A stretch of 64,000 bases of DNA from Sutcliffiella halmapala (GTDB taxonomy: Bacteria; Bacillota; Bacilli; Bacillales; Bacillaceae_I): positions 4,105,445 to 4,169,444 of the forward strand of contig NZ_KV917375.1 of NCBI RefSeq assembly GCF_002019665.1, in the 5' to 3' direction. The notes beneath the pieces are model-generated. The model had not been told where the DNA came from, did not search any database, and was given only the letters and a program-made list of their open reading frames with translations. Position 1 is the stretch's first letter. Every line of letters begins with the position of its first letter. The position numbers and the translations under genes were made by a program. Of the stretch, positions 24,865 to 35,752 are shown piece after piece.

Positions 24865-27800
24865 TTAAACAGTTCTTCTTCTCTTATTAAGGTAGAATAA
24901 AACCCCACCAGTCAGAACTAAAATGAATCCGGTTAATAAAATCGTGTAAGTATTTGTTGCTGTATTTGGAAGTTTATTACCTGGTTTGTCACCCGGCTTA
25001 TTACCTGGTTTGTCACCCGGTTTATTACCTGGTTTCTCGCCCGGTTTATTACCTGGATTCTCGCCCGGTTTATTACCTGGATTCTCGCCTGGTTTATTAC
25101 CTGGATTCTTGCCTGGTTCTTCGCCTGGCTCTTCACCTGGTTCTTCGCCTGGCTCTTCACCTGGTTCTTCGCCTGGTTCTTCACCTGGCTCTTCGCCTGG
25201 TTCTTCACCTGGCTCTAAACTTACATCTACAATTCTGCCTTCCACTGCAGTCGGTATACCTTCGCTTCCAATGCTTACTAAATGATCGCGGAAGTTTTCC
25301 CAATCAGATAGACCTAAGTCCGACACACGGCCTTCTGCATATGCATTTGCAAAGACGTCATATCCATCTCCGCCTTTAGCCGTGAATGCATTCGTTGCGA
25401 TCGTGTAAGTTTCTCCATCTAGAATTTCAACATATTGACCATTTTCATCAAGATATTTTATTGATACTACACGTTCGTTTACTGGTTTCGTAGAATCGAA
25501 CTCTACTTTAGCTCCGGCTACATGTAAGAAACCCCCATTTTCTCCAGGGTATTGACTGAAACTTTTTTCAAATGCTTCTTTTAGTTCTGCACCAGTCAAA
25601 TCCATCGTTGCCAAAGTATTGGCAAATGGAAGAACTTCGATAACTTCACCAACAGTGATCGGACCTGCGTTGATTGCTGCACGGATTCCGCCACCGTTTT
25701 GCAATGCCATGATGATATTCTTACCTGTGAAATCTTTTGCCTTCGCAAGCATTCCGTCTGTAATTATATTACCTAAGATCGTTTCGTTCTTACGTACACT
25801 TGGCTTACTATTGTCGCCATCTGTACGTGGATTTTCTAATGCAATTGGAGTCGATACGCCGATTTCTTCATTAGCAACCGCATCAACATGTGCTTTAAAT
25901 GGTGCCAATACTTCTACTGCTTCTTGATCAGCTACTTGTTCGCTGATTACAACTAAGTGTCCATCATGTTGGATTACAACACCATTTTCATCGAATTTAA
26001 CGTCGAGCACACCAAGATAGTTATTGGAATTTCCAGCTTGCACAATTACAGTTGGAGTTGCATCTTTCGCGACAACTATCGGTTTAGACAATGCTGTATG
26101 GCTATGTCCACCTACGATAATGTCAATGCCTTCTACCTGTTCTGCAAGGACCAAGTCATTATCGATTGCTGCATTGTCGTCATATCCAATATGAGTTAAT
26201 GCAATAATCTTATTTACACCTTGTGCTTCTAAGGACGCAACTGCTTTTTCAGCTGCTTCTATATAATTTTTAAAAGTAATGGAGCCTGGACTTGAGATAT
26301 CAGTTGTTTCCTCTGTTGTTAAACCGAAGATACCAACTTTCTCCCCGTTCACTTCTTTGATGATACCATTATAGATTTCACCATTTTCAAAAGCTGCTTC
26401 AATGGAGTCATGGAATAGTCCATCAAACTTCGCATCTTTTGAAAAATCAACGTTTGCACTCACAAATGGGAAGTTCGCTCCCTTAACAAAGTTCACCAAT
26501 GCTTGATGGCCATCTGGTGAAGCGCCTAAGTCGAATTCATGGTTACCGAACGTCATTGCGTCAATGCCCATTAAGTTCATCATAGCCAGTTCAGCTTCAC
26601 CTTTGAATTCATTGAAGTATAAGGTTCCAGTAAATGCATCACCTGCGTCTAGAAGTAGTGCATCAGGTTTTACACCTCTAATTTCTTTTATAGCAGTAAC
26701 TGTCTTCGGCATGCTTTCTAGGGCCGAATGAGTATCATTCATATGCATAACAGTCAAATTAAATTGACCTTTTACATCAGTAATTCGACCTTCCAATTCA
26801 GTTGGAATTCCCTCACTGCCAATACTCACTAAGTGATTGCTGAAGTTTTCCCAATCAGACAGACCTAAATCCGTTACACGGCCCTCTGCATATGCTTTCG
26901 CAAAGACGTCATATCCATCTCCGCCTTTTGCTGTGAATGCATTCGTTGCAATCGTGTATGTTTTTCCATCTTGAATTTCAACATATTTCCCATTTTCATC
27001 TAGATATTTTATTGATACTACACGTTCGTTTACTGGTTTCGTAGAATCGAACTCTATTTTACCCCCGGCTACATGTAAGAATCCGCCATTTTCTCCAGGG
27101 TATTGACTGAAACTTTTTTCAAATGCTTCTTTTAGTTCTGCACCAGTCAAATCCATCGTTGCCAAAGTATTGGCAAATGGAAGAACTTCGATAACTTCAC
27201 CAACAGTGATCGGACCTTCATTGATTGCTGCACGGATTCCACCACCGTTTTGCAATGCCATGATAACGTCCTTACCAGTGAAATCTTTAGCCTTTGCAAG
27301 CATTCCGTCGGTAATCAGGTTACCAAGGATTGTTTCGTTCCTACGTACACTTGGCTTTGTATTATCTCCATCTGTACGCGGGTTTTCTAAAGCCTTAGGT
27401 GTAGACACGCCGATTTCTGTTTGTGATACTGCATCAACATGTGCTTTGAATGGCGCAAGCACTTCTACTGCATCTGGATCTGCCGCAATACTATTGTTGA
27501 TTGCTAATAAGCGACCATCATATGTTGTAATCACACCGTCATTGTCAAAATTAACATTCAACACACCAAGATTGTTGTTTGCATTTCCAGTTTGTACGAT
27601 TAGTGTTGGTGCTCCACCATTATCGATCAATACCGGTTTGGACAATGCTGTATGGCTATGTCCACCTACGATAACGTCAATGCCCTCTACCTCTTCAGCA
27701 AGAATCAAGTCATTATCGATTGCTGCATTGTCGTCATACCCTATGTGAGTCAAAGCCACAATTCTATTGACACCTTGAGCTTCTAAATACTCAACAGCTT

Positions 27801-30800
27801 TCTTAGCCTCGTCAAGATAGTTCTGGAACTCTATGGAACCTGGACTGGAGATGTCAGCTGTTTCCTCCGTTGTTAAACCGAAGATACCAACTTTTTCACC
27901 ATTTACTTCTTTAATGATCCCATTATAAATCTGACCATTGTCATATGCTGATTCAATGGAGTCATTGAATAGGCCATCGAATTTGTCATCCTTCGAAAAA
28001 TCAACGTTTGCACTAACAAATGGGAAGTTCGCTCCCTTAACAAAGTCCACCAATGCTTGATGGCCATCTGGTGAAGCACCTAAGTCAAATTCATGGTTAC
28101 CAAATGTCATTGCGTCAAAGCCCATCAAGTTCATCATGGCAAGGTCAGCTTTACCTTGGAATTCATTGAAATACAATGTTCCAGTGAATGCATCACCTGC
28201 ATGAAGAAGAAGTGCTTCTGGTGAATTTTCTCTTAAATCTTTTAAAGCTGTGATTGTTCTTGGCATCAAATCCAATGCTGAATGAGTGTCATTCGTATGG
28301 AAAAGTGTCAAGTCTGGACCTGCTGGTTCTGCTGCTAAATCGATTTGCACCAACACAGGATCATGGTCAGATGCCCGACCTTGCAATTCCGTAAAATTAG
28401 CATTGATATGGATCATATCGACTGATGTGTTTGATACCAGATTGTTTGAAACAAGGATATGATCTAATACTTGGTTGTTTCCTTGGAAAAAATAAGAGAA
28501 ACGATCTTCTCCAGGAACGTGATCAACCATATTTGTTAAAACATCGCCTTTAAGCGTTTCTAGTGCTGGGGTGAATTCAAAATCATTCATGTCTCCAGCA
28601 ACAACGATATTCAAATCAGGATTTATTTCAAGACCTGCACTAACGAAATTATTAATTTCTTGTGCTAATTGAATTCGCTGACTTTCCGATCCCAATATCG
28701 GTGGTTGATTTGCTCCCCAAAGAGATTGGTCTCCACCTTTAGAATTCAGATGAGTACCGATAACGACGACACGCTCACCTTGGAATTCGAATTCAGCAGC
28801 AATCGGTTTACGTGTGTTAGTGAATGCAGCAGGGTTGACTACACCCGGATTAAGCGTTAAGGTACCTTGTTCTGTCCAATCATTTGCTTGAGTTGCTGTA
28901 CCTTTAGTAGCATCAACTAAATCAACACGTTCAGGGTTGTACAGATAACCAACACGGATATTTGCGCCTGGCGCACCACCGTTCGTGTTATTTACAGGTG
29001 CAACGTCCGTCCATTCATAGGTTGGACCGCCGGCAACTTTAATTGCATCAATCAAGCGCTCATAGCTCTCGGATGCATCTGTATTACCAGAATCAGTCTG
29101 TCCGTCATTATCCTGAACCTCTACAAGCGTAATGATATCAGGAGATTTCATATTCTCCACAAATGACTTTGCGATTCTTGCCACTTTTGCATCTGGTGTA
29201 TTTGCTGGGTTGTTTGAGAAGTTTTCAATATTGTAATTTGCTACAGTCAATTTATCCTCTGCAGGTTCAATATGCGTAACTTCAGGTTTGATGGTTGATT
29301 TGATAACTTCCGGCAATGTGCTTCTATCTGTCACTAGTCGGTATCCTGAACTTGAATACGAAAGAATACCAACTACATCTCCATCAAATCGATCTCCGGC
29401 ATTATAAGTAGTGCCGACACCAGATAGCATGATTTTTTCAGGATTATAATCGTCTGCTGCGATATTTAGTCCACCATTTAAATTCAATTCGTTATTTGTT
29501 GTGCTTTCCACGATGATTGGAACCTCACCGGAATATGGTGGTCCCAATACAAGAGCATCCGGGAATGATAGACGCATATATTCAACAGCTTCCCAGAAAT
29601 CAATGCCATCTTCTTCAGGATCAAAAGACTCCATTTTGTCGTTATCAATGATCTTGTTTGGAGGGAAGATATCTTTCCCAACTACAAGAGGTGCAGGAAG
29701 AGCAGCTGTTCCTGTCTTTGTTACTGCAGATCCGGTAATTTGAGTTCTGGAAAGGTTAGCGCCTCCACCAGTTTCTGTCACTCTTCCGTCTACAGAAACT
29801 GTATCCCCAACAGAAACCCCATGATCGTTAAGGTTTACTTCAATTGCTTCGGATGTTGCATCGTCATCATCTGCATTCTCATGATCTTGCATGACAAAGC
29901 CGTTTCGATTAAAGACATGCGTTACCACACCCGTGACATCTTTCACAGAAGAACCATTATATTCTGAGACATGTCCTTTTCCTTGAATCTCATGGATAAA
30001 GATACCCTCTGTATTCAGGATTTTGAAAGTGAAGCTGTATACTTCGCTCTCCGTTCCATCGGCAACTGCAATCGCCTTGATGGTAGTTTCTCCGGTTTCT
30101 AAAGCAATTGCTTCACTATATTTTGTACTTTCTGTACTTGGGGCTGAACCATCATTAGTGTAATAGATTTCAGCACCTTCAAGATCGGATTTCAATTCAA
30201 TTTTCGTACCTGCTGCTACAACCCCCTGTGCCTGAGTTGTATAAACGGCTGGCTTGTTAACTAAATCATAGCTTTCTAGACCAATAGTCTTTAAGTGATA
30301 GCCAGTTCTATTGACAGAACCAACTCCTGTAAGATGAACTTGATCTCCTTCTTTGTAGTACTTGATCAGGTCATCATAGGTGGAGCCTGTACGATTATCG
30401 TGAACGACAGTAACGCTTTCTCCACTTTCAAAGACTGCTTCAAATGTAGCAGTTCCAAAATTGTCTTTTGTCATGTCAGAAATCGTGACATTTTCAAGCT
30501 TTAACCATTCACCTTGTGTACTCTCATCTACTTTTGTGACAGCTTGTGCTGCTGGAAGTTCATTTCCAGATGAAAGAATTTCTTGTTTGGTTGGTTTGAT
30601 CTCCAACTCATTATTATAAGTAATCAATTCACCGGTAATTTTTACTTTGTCTCCCGGTTTAACGTTATGAAGACTATTAAAGACGAGCATTCCTGCTGTT
30701 TCGTCTTGCATGTAGAAGGTATCATAACCCCATAGTCCTGTATTTGTTGTTGCAATTCCTTCAAACGTTACCGTGTTGTTCTCACCTAGTTCGCGCGCTT

Positions 30801-31494
30801 GTGCAATGGAAACGGTTGGAACAACTGGTTCAGGATCGGTAGGTTCTTCTGGATCTTCTGGGTCGGTAGGCTCTTCAGGGATAGTGACTCCAAAGGTATG
30901 CTTTCCAAGATCAGAAAAAACATTGTTCCCTAAATTAGTCCATTCCGTGTCTATATTAAACGCATCATTGATGATCGTATCCCCTGTGGTAATATTGCTG
31001 TTCCTTACAAGGGTAACATCCATAAGAACATTTTCAACTGAGCCGACTTGGCCAATTGAATCTACGACTTGTCCATCTTTTTTCAGGACAATTTGATCAT
31101 TCCCATTAAAATTGATGACTTGATTGTTGGTTTTATCAGCTACAGCAAGAATGGCAGAATTTGCACTTGAATGGGAAATAACGTATGTATCACCCTCTGC
31201 AAGCTTCCCCTCTAATGTTAACGAACTACTAGGTGTAGTGGTTCCTGTAGTGACACTTGCATTATTATTGTAATGTTCAAGAGTATAGCCACTCAGATCA
31301 ATTTCTTCGCCTGTTCCATTAAATAGTTCAATAGCTTTATTGAAGCTCGATCCCTCAATATATTCTGAGATAATGAGATCAGTAGCAACAACAGTTTCAG
31401 CTTTTACATTAGTATTAGCCACTGGTGAAAATAAACTTGTGATCAAGAAAATCAACGTGACAATACTTATACTTCTCTTATGTCGTCTTTTCAT
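24865..31494 (-). CDS. Giant wall-anchored nuclease / tandem 5'-nucleotidase (YhcR/YfkN-like)
   Basis: 2209 residues. In order: signal peptide (1-32); lamin-tail domain (about 37-170, LIISEYIEGSSFNKAIELFN); Pro/Asp/Glu linker; OB-fold domain (about 225-330); chitobiase-like C domain (about 420-490, IYYTNDGSAPS); a second OB-like domain (about 495-600); an endonuclease/exonuclease/phosphatase domain (about 745-1055, GTHLNSKGG, AGDMNDFEF, SDHDPVLV); two metallophosphatase/5'-nucleotidase units (about 1060-1575 and 1578-2092; FHTNDTHSAL, GNHEFDLG, GGHSHTAL); a Pro-Gly-Glu then Lys-Pro-Gly repeat wall spacer; and LPNTA (2175-2179) with helix and RRR tail. LPNTA suggests a class D sortase. It would degrade external nucleic acids to nucleosides. 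B. subtilis YhcR is about half this size with one nucleotidase unit. Confidence 0.9.
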   Translation of the reverse strand: MKRRHKRSISIVTLIFLITSLFSPVANTNVKAETVVATDLIISEYIEGSSFNKAIELFNGTGEEIDLSGYTLEHYNNNASVTTGTTTPSSSLTLEGKLAEGDTYVISHSSANSAILAVADKTNNQVINFNGNDQIVLKKDGQVVDSIGQVGSVENVLMDVTLVRNSNITTGDTIINDAFNIDTEWTNLGNNVFSDLGKHTFGVTIPEEPTDPEDPEEPTDPEPVVPTVSIAQARELGENNTVTFEGIATTNTGLWGYDTFYMQDETAGMLVFNSLHNVKPGDKVKITGELITYNNELEIKPTKQEILSSGNELPAAQAVTKVDESTQGEWLKLENVTISDMTKDNFGTATFEAVFESGESVTVVHDNRTGSTYDDLIKYYKEGDQVHLTGVGSVNRTGYHLKTIGLESYDLVNKPAVYTTQAQGVVAAGTKIELKSDLEGAEIYYTNDGSAPSTESTKYSEAIALETGETTIKAIAVADGTESEVYSFTFKILNTEGIFIHEIQGKGHVSEYNGSSVKDVTGVVTHVFNRNGFVMQDHENADDDDATSEAIEVNLNDHGVSVGDTVSVDGRVTETGGGANLSRTQITGSAVTKTGTAALPAPLVVGKDIFPPNKIIDNDKMESFDPEEDGIDFWEAVEYMRLSFPDALVLGPPYSGEVPIIVESTTNNELNLNGGLNIAADDYNPEKIMLSGVGTTYNAGDRFDGDVVGILSYSSSGYRLVTDRSTLPEVIKSTIKPEVTHIEPAEDKLTVANYNIENFSNNPANTPDAKVARIAKSFVENMKSPDIITLVEVQDNDGQTDSGNTDASESYERLIDAIKVAGGPTYEWTDVAPVNNTNGGAPGANIRVGYLYNPERVDLVDATKGTATQANDWTEQGTLTLNPGVVNPAAFTNTRKPIAAEFEFQGERVVVIGTHLNSKGGDQSLWGANQPPILGSESQRIQLAQEINNFVSAGLEINPDLNIVVAGDMNDFEFTPALETLKGDVLTNMVDHVPGEDRFSYFFQGNNQVLDHILVSNNLVSNTSVDMIHINANFTELQGRASDHDPVLVQIDLAAEPAGPDLTLFHTNDTHSALDLMPRTITALKDLRENSPEALLLHAGDAFTGTLYFNEFQGKADLAMMNLMGFDAMTFGNHEFDLGASPDGHQALVDFVKGANFPFVSANVDFSKDDKFDGLFNDSIESAYDNGQIYNGIIKEVNGEKVGIFGLTTEETADISSPGSIEFQNYLDEAKKAVEYLEAQGVNRIVALTHIGYDDNAAIDNDLILAEEVEGIDVIVGGHSHTALSKPVLIDNGGAPTLIVQTGNANNNLGVLNVNFDNDGVITTYDGRLLAINNSIAADPDAVEVLAPFKAHVDAVSQTEIGVSTPKALENPRTDGDNTKPSVRRNETILGNLITDGMLAKAKDFTGKDVIMALQNGGGIRAAINEGPITVGEVIEVLPFANTLATMDLTGAELKEAFEKSFSQYPGENGGFLHVAGGKIEFDSTKPVNERVVSIKYLDENGKYVEIQDGKTYTIATNAFTAKGGDGYDVFAKAYAEGRVTDLGLSDWENFSNHLVSIGSEGIPTELEGRITDVKGQFNLTVMHMNDTHSALESMPKTVTAIKEIRGVKPDALLLDAGDAFTGTLYFNEFKGEAELAMMNLMGIDAMTFGNHEFDLGASPDGHQALVNFVKGANFPFVSANVDFSKDAKFDGLFHDSIEAAFENGEIYNGIIKEVNGEKVGIFGLTTEETTDISSPGSITFKNYIEAAEKAVASLEAQGVNKIIALTHIGYDDNAAIDNDLVLAEQVEGIDIIVGGHSHTALSKPIVVAKDATPTVIVQAGNSNNYLGVLDVKFDENGVVIQHDGHLVVISEQVADQEAVEVLAPFKAHVDAVANEEIGVSTPIALENPRTDGDNSKPSVRKNETILGNIITDGMLAKAKDFTGKNIIMALQNGGGIRAAINAGPITVGEVIEVLPFANTLATMDLTGAELKEAFEKSFSQYPGENGGFLHVAGAKVEFDSTKPVNERVVSIKYLDENGQYVEILDGETYTIATNAFTAKGGDGYDVFANAYAEGRVSDLGLSDWENFRDHLVSIGSEGIPTAVEGRIVDVSLEPGEEPGEEPGEEPGEEPGEEPGEEPGEEPGEEPGKNPGNKPGENPGNKPGENPGNKPGEKPGNKPGDKPGNKPGDKPGNKLPNTATNTYTILLTGFILVLTGGVLFYLNKRRRTV
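25216..28315 (-). repeat. Intragenic tandem duplication of the 5'-nucleotidase unit
   Basis: Two units of about 1546 bases (26770-28315 and 25216-26761), offset by exactly 1554 bases (518 codons). Long identical blocks remain at DNA level, for example around the signature GNHEFDLGASPDGHQ and near the LTGAELKEAFEKSFSQYPGE segment. Both copies keep the metal-binding motifs. Confidence 0.85.
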
Positions 31495-32150
31495 GTTTCT
31501 CCTCCACCTATTTATTTAATAATTCGTTTGTTGAATCGTGTTTGTTTAGGGTTTCTTTTTTCAGGGGAATTTGCCTGTAGTAGCATTTTGCGACACGTAA
31601 CTTCTCGCAAGTAGCAATATTCAGATTTATACATCTAGGAAAATATATATTACCAATTAATCTCCTTCTATTTTTTGTCTGAAAAACTATAATTTTCAAC
31701 ACGGTATGTAAGCGTTAACATAAGGTGTAATCTCAAATAAGTTTAAAAACCCTTCTATTAACGGTTATACCAGTACCATTTTCTTACTTTGTAAATTCAA
31801 ACAAACTCTTCCCGAATTAAATTGTATTGTCTTAATATGAATCTAGTATTAATCTAATGTAAAAATTGTCGAAATACCGAAAAGTCTGAAAACATTTCAG
31901 AAAAAATATATCCAAAAAGTATAAAGACCTTTTGAGCACTTACTTTCAGCGACATTTTGAATCCGCTAAATGACTATGAGCAGCTTGAACACAGTGCAAC
32001 CCTAAAATCCCCCTAAACCTATTATAATTTAGGGAGAAATTTACGTAAATACAAATATTGGTGAAAATCGACACAGATTCAGTTTCATTGCAAATATTGT
32101 AAAAAAAAGCGCAAGCGCCTCGACCAGCCCCGACCCTTTGCTTTGCCTGG
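31495..32150. other. Long intergenic region, AT-rich
   Basis: The 5' side of the giant gene has GGTGGAGGAG before its ATG; no clear promoter was identified. A 64-codon frame at 31508-31702 has no ribosome binding site and an unlikely composition. CCCTAAA/TTTAGGG (32011-32017, 32028-32034) forms a weak hairpin. Bases about 32105-32140 (AAGCGCAAGCGCC then CAGCCCCGACC) resemble the start of a GC-rich repeat common in Bacillaceae, ending at the stop of the peptidase gene. Confidence 0.5.
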
Positions 32151-32858
32151 CTAAATCGTCATTTTCCAATTTGACAGCGCTAACCAATTTTCCTGCTCTT
32201 TATAATCGGGCGATATTTTTCCGACAAGTCGCCAGAACGAACGGTCGTGATTGAGATGAATCATATGACACATTTCGTGTACTACTACGTAATCGATTAC
32301 TTTAATTGGCGCCATCGCCAGTCTCCAATTAAATGTTAACTGTAATTGGGAATCACAGGTTCCCCATGTAGTTTTACTATTAGATATACGGATCGAACGT
32401 GGTTTTACTTTGAAGTTACTCTGATAGGATTTTACACTCTTCTCCACGATAGCTTTGCATTGTTGATAATAAAATCGCTTTAAAGCTTGTTTTATGTTTT
32501 TGTCCTCAACCTGTTTCACATAGACATTTATATGTTTTTCATCAAACACGACATAATCTTGCTCAATAGTAGTATCTGGATAAACCTTTACAGGATATGT
32601 TTTTCCTAAATAAAGTACCCTCTCATCATGACTATAGTTTTTCTCCTGCTGCCCAAGAAGTCTATCCTTCATCTCCTTTGATTTTTCCTGAATCAGTTCC
32701 CACTTGTCCTCTAACAATTGAATCACTTTTTCATTCGGTGTACCTTTAGGAGCCTGGACTTCGATATTTCCATAGGCGTCCATTTGAATGGCCATGGATG
32801 TACGATTTTTGTACTTTATCTCAAAATAGATCGTTTCTCCTGAATATGTATGTATCAT
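32151..32858 (-). CDS. YgjP-like (DUF45/WLM) zinc metallopeptidase
   Basis: A 235-residue protein of the YgjP/SprT-like gluzincin group. The zinc motif HEMCHMIHLNHD (H-E-x-x-H) is near residue 193, with downstream F-W; SNSKTTWGTCDSQLQLTFNWRL near 160 is the family's conserved block. It is a predicted cytoplasmic protease with unknown substrate. AAGGTGAT before ATG 32858 supports the start. Confidence 0.85.
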   Translation of the reverse strand: MIHTYSGETIYFEIKYKNRTSMAIQMDAYGNIEVQAPKGTPNEKVIQLLEDKWELIQEKSKEMKDRLLGQQEKNYSHDERVLYLGKTYPVKVYPDTTIEQDYVVFDEKHINVYVKQVEDKNIKQALKRFYYQQCKAIVEKSVKSYQSNFKVKPRSIRISNSKTTWGTCDSQLQLTFNWRLAMAPIKVIDYVVVHEMCHMIHLNHDRSFWRLVGKISPDYKEQENWLALSNWKMTI

Positions 32859-32889
32859 TTTATCACCTTACATCATGTACTTTAAAAGC

Positions 32890-32937
32890 ACGGGGATGGT
32901 TCTCTTGCTTCCGAAGCAGTTAAGAACCATCCCCCGT
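32890..32937 (-). terminator. Terminator of the dus gene
   Basis: Stem ACGGGGATGGTTCT / AGAACCATCCCCCGT with inner GCTTCCGAAGC; on the minus strand followed by GCTTTTAAA. Confidence 0.7.
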
Positions 32938-32944
32938 CTCATCA

Positions 32945-33904
32945 TCATTCTTTTTCAAAGTTATCAAGTAATGCACGCACTTCATCTGTTGATTTCGTGT
33001 TCATCAGTTGATTTCTTAATTCACCAGCCCCACGGAACCCTTTAACATAAATTTTGAAAAAGCGATGAAGCTTTGTGATGGAACGTGGCACTAGTTCTGC
33101 ATAATGATCCTGAAGATCCAACTGCAGTCTTAAGAGATCAAGGTATTCTTTACTGCTATGCTCTTTTGGCTCTTTTTCAAAAGCAAAAGGATTTTTAAAA
33201 ATACCTCGTCCAATCATAACGCCATCAATCCCATATTGTTCAGCAAGTTGCAGCCCAGTTTGACGGTCAGGAATATCACCATTAATGGTTAGTAGCGTAT
33301 TTGGTGCGATACGGTCACGTAATTTTTTGATTTCCGGAATGAGCTCCCAATGCGCATCTACTGCGCTCATTTCCTTTCTTGTACGTAAATGAATAGAAAG
33401 GTTCGCAATATCCTGTTTTAAAATATGCGTTAACCACTCCTCCCACTCGTTTACTTCCGTAAAGCCAAGTCGTGTTTTCACGCTGACAGGCAGTCCGCCC
33501 GCTTTTGCTGCTTGAATAAGTTCTGCCGCAACATCCGGGTGAAGAATAAGGCCGCTACCTTTCCCTCTCGATGCCACATTTGGTACAGGGCAACCCATGT
33601 TAATATCAATACCTTTAAATCCCATCTCAGCCATGCCGATACTCATTTGACGAAAATACTCGGGAGTATCTCCCCAAATGTGTGCCACCATTGGCTGTTC
33701 ATCTTCTGTAAAAAGCAAACGGCCACGCACACTTTCCTTGCCCTCTGGATGACAATAGCTATCTGAGTTTGTAAACTCTGTAAAAAATACATCCGGTCGA
33801 CCTGCTTTACTTACTACGTGACGAAAAACTACATCTGTTACATCTTCCATCGGTGCTAATACAAAAAATGGCCTTGGTAAATCACGCCAAAAATTATCTA
33901 TCAT
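32945..33904 (-). CDS. dus: tRNA-dihydrouridine synthase family protein
   Basis: About 319 residues, a TIM-barrel FMN enzyme that reduces uridine in tRNA with NADPH. Motifs: [17 protein letters not shown] near the start, [20 protein letters not shown] (active Cys) near residue 95, VKTRLGF, and [15 protein letters not shown] (phosphate binding) near 235. The frame stays open upstream to 34018 but these 38 residues are unlike Dus; ATG 33904 ([13 protein letters not shown]) fits the family. Only a distant AGAGGA precedes it. The divergent Gram-positive Dus branch is likely (not DusB). Confidence 0.85.
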   Translation of the reverse strand: MIDNFWRDLPRPFFVLAPMEDVTDVVFRHVVSKAGRPDVFFTEFTNSDSYCHPEGKESVRGRLLFTEDEQPMVAHIWGDTPEYFRQMSIGMAEMGFKGIDINMGCPVPNVASRGKGSGLILHPDVAAELIQAAKAGGLPVSVKTRLGFTEVNEWEEWLTHILKQDIANLSIHLRTRKEMSAVDAHWELIPEIKKLRDRIAPNTLLTINGDIPDRQTGLQLAEQYGIDGVMIGRGIFKNPFAFEKEPKEHSSKEYLDLLRLQLDLQDHYAELVPRSITKLHRFFKIYVKGFRGAGELRNQLMNTKSTDEVRALLDNFEKE

Positions 33905-34354
33905 TTCAAACTCAAATCCTCTCGCAATAAATACAACTTCTAACACCCGGTCAAAAAATATAAAGCCGAATGTTCCAATTCTTATACACTTATATCTTGC
34001 TCCATAACTTATTATCAAACACTAGTAGATTTGGACAGTTCAAGTTGTGAATAACTATATTATCTAGTTATGTCCCAGCCTCTTTCGCTTATTGTGCAGT
34101 CGTTTTAAACATTTTCATGTTCCACTCAATTTCCCTCTATTCTCTGTTAAAATAAAGTCTTTCCTTTTCTCCCGCTTTCCCCTCATTTCCGCAAGAAAAA
34201 AACCCGATTTTCCGGGCTTTTCTCACGCTTTTTCCACGAATGTTGATAAGTCGGGGATAACAGGCTTTTCTCACACTTTTTGGACAAACTTTATTCCAAC
34301 TGTGGATGAATTGTGGAAAAAGTTTATTTTATCTGGAAAATCTCTATTTTTTAG
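33905..34354. other. Intergenic region
   Basis: Pyrimidine-rich on the plus strand. A small hairpin with U-tract on the minus strand (CCCG-GAAAAT-CGGG then seven U, 34193-34216) could end the alkA-rlmCD transcript. Short near-repeats such as TTTCTCACGCTTTTT and TTTCTCACACTTTTT (34217-34290) are present. No gene seen. Confidence 0.5.
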
Positions 34355-35752
34355 TTACGTTTTCTTCACCAACAACGCAACATTCTCCACATGCGCTGTA
34401 TGAGGAAACATATCCACAGGCTGAATCCACTCTACCTTATACTTCTTACTCACAAACTCAATATCCTTCGCCAAAGTAGACGGATTACAGGAAACATAAA
34501 CAAAACGCTGTGGCTGTACTTCTAAAACAGTCTTCAAAAGCTTCTCATCACAGCCAGTTCGCGGCGGATCTACTACTATCGTGTCTGGTTTCCAGCCTTC
34601 TTTTACCCATTTTGGCAGCCATTTTTCAGCTTGGCCTGTAACGTATTTCATGTTCGAGTAGCCGTGCTTCTCCGCGTTTATTTGTGCATCTTCAATCGAT
34701 TCTGGAATTGTATCCATTCCACGAACCTCGCCTGCTTTATCCGCAAGCCAAAGTCCAATTGTTCCAACTCCACAGTACGCATCTACAACCTTCTCTTTTC
34801 CAGTTAATGCAGCAGCCTTTTTCACTTCGTCATACAGCTTGACGGTTTGGACCGGGTTGAGCTGGAAGAAGGCGCGTGCGCTTAGTTCGAAGGAAAGGTC
34901 GCCTAGGGTTTCTTGGATGACTTGTTCTCCGGATAGGTGGATCGTTTGTTCTCCAAAGATGAGCGACGTTTTTTTGCCGTTGATGTTTTGGAGGATGCTT
35001 TTGACTTGTGGGAGACGCTTATGGATTTCTTCCACGATTTGTTGTTTTTTCGGCAGCTTTTCTTGGGTCGTGATAAGCACCACTTGGATTTCGCCACTTG
35101 CGAATCCAACTCTTGTCATGATCGTTCGGACGATTCCTTGGCCGCCTTTTTCATTGTAGACGGAGACGTTGAAGTCTTGAAGGATTCTTTTAACGATGTT
35201 CGTGACTTCGGTTGTCGACCTGTGCTGAACAAGACAGTCGGATATGTTGATCAGCTTGTGTGAGTTTTCTCCATATAGACCTGCGATGACTTTTTCTTTT
35301 TGTTTGCCGACTTGGAATTGGCTTTTGTTGCGGTAATGCCATGGATCTTCCATACCGATCGTTGGCTTGATGTTGAGTTTTTCAACATTGAGCTTCGTGT
35401 GGCGCTCTAACGCTTGGATGACGATGTCGCGTTTATGTTGGAGCTGTTGCTCGTATTGTAAATGTTGAAGCTGGCAGCCGCCGCATTGCTCGTAAATTGG
35501 GCATGGTGGGGCGATGCGATGTGGTGATTTGATTCTGATTTTCTTAATTTTTGCTTCGGCGAATTTGTGTTTGATGTTCGTTACTTCGGCAACAACTTCT
35601 TCGCCAGGTAGTGCACCTTGCACAAAGACGACTTGTTTTTTGAAATAGCCGACTCCTTCTCCATTTATGCCTAGACGTTTAATCGTAAGGGGGAAGGTTT
35701 GGCCGACTGTCATGGTGACGCCGTTTGTTGGTACTGGTTTTTTCGTTTTCAT
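34355..35752 (-). CDS. rlmCD: 23S rRNA (uracil-C5)-methyltransferase RlmCD
   Basis: A 465-residue SAM-dependent RNA m5U methyltransferase. N-terminal TRAM domain (about 15-75), iron-sulfur cysteines [14 protein letters not shown] (about 84-97), FQLNPVQ, SAM-binding [12 protein letters not shown] (near 325), DPPRTGC (near 400) and the catalytic [10 protein letters not shown] (near 425). In B. subtilis the single enzyme RlmCD (YefA) makes both m5U747 and m5U1939; this is the likely role. It overlaps the alkA stop codon (ATGA), with GAGGAG eight bases before the ATG. Confidence 0.92.
   Translation of the reverse strand: MKTKKPVPTNGVTMTVGQTFPLTIKRLGINGEGVGYFKKQVVFVQGALPGEEVVAEVTNIKHKFAEAKIKKIRIKSPHRIAPPCPIYEQCGGCQLQHLQYEQQLQHKRDIVIQALERHTKLNVEKLNIKPTIGMEDPWHYRNKSQFQVGKQKEKVIAGLYGENSHKLINISDCLVQHRSTTEVTNIVKRILQDFNVSVYNEKGGQGIVRTIMTRVGFASGEIQVVLITTQEKLPKKQQIVEEIHKRLPQVKSILQNINGKKTSLIFGEQTIHLSGEQVIQETLGDLSFELSARAFFQLNPVQTVKLYDEVKKAAALTGKEKVVDAYCGVGTIGLWLADKAGEVRGMDTIPESIEDAQINAEKHGYSNMKYVTGQAEKWLPKWVKEGWKPDTIVVDPPRTGCDEKLLKTVLEVQPQRFVYVSCNPSTLAKDIEFVSKKYKVEWIQPVDMFPHTAHVENVALLVKKT

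Noticed and set aside
24933-25379. Overlapping frames on both strands at the 3' end of the giant gene
   Set aside because: They are shadows of the GC-rich PGE/KPG codon repeats of the wall spacer.
31508-31702. 64-codon frame upstream of the giant gene
   Set aside because: No ribosome binding site, composition unlike a protein, and it occupies the expected promoter region.
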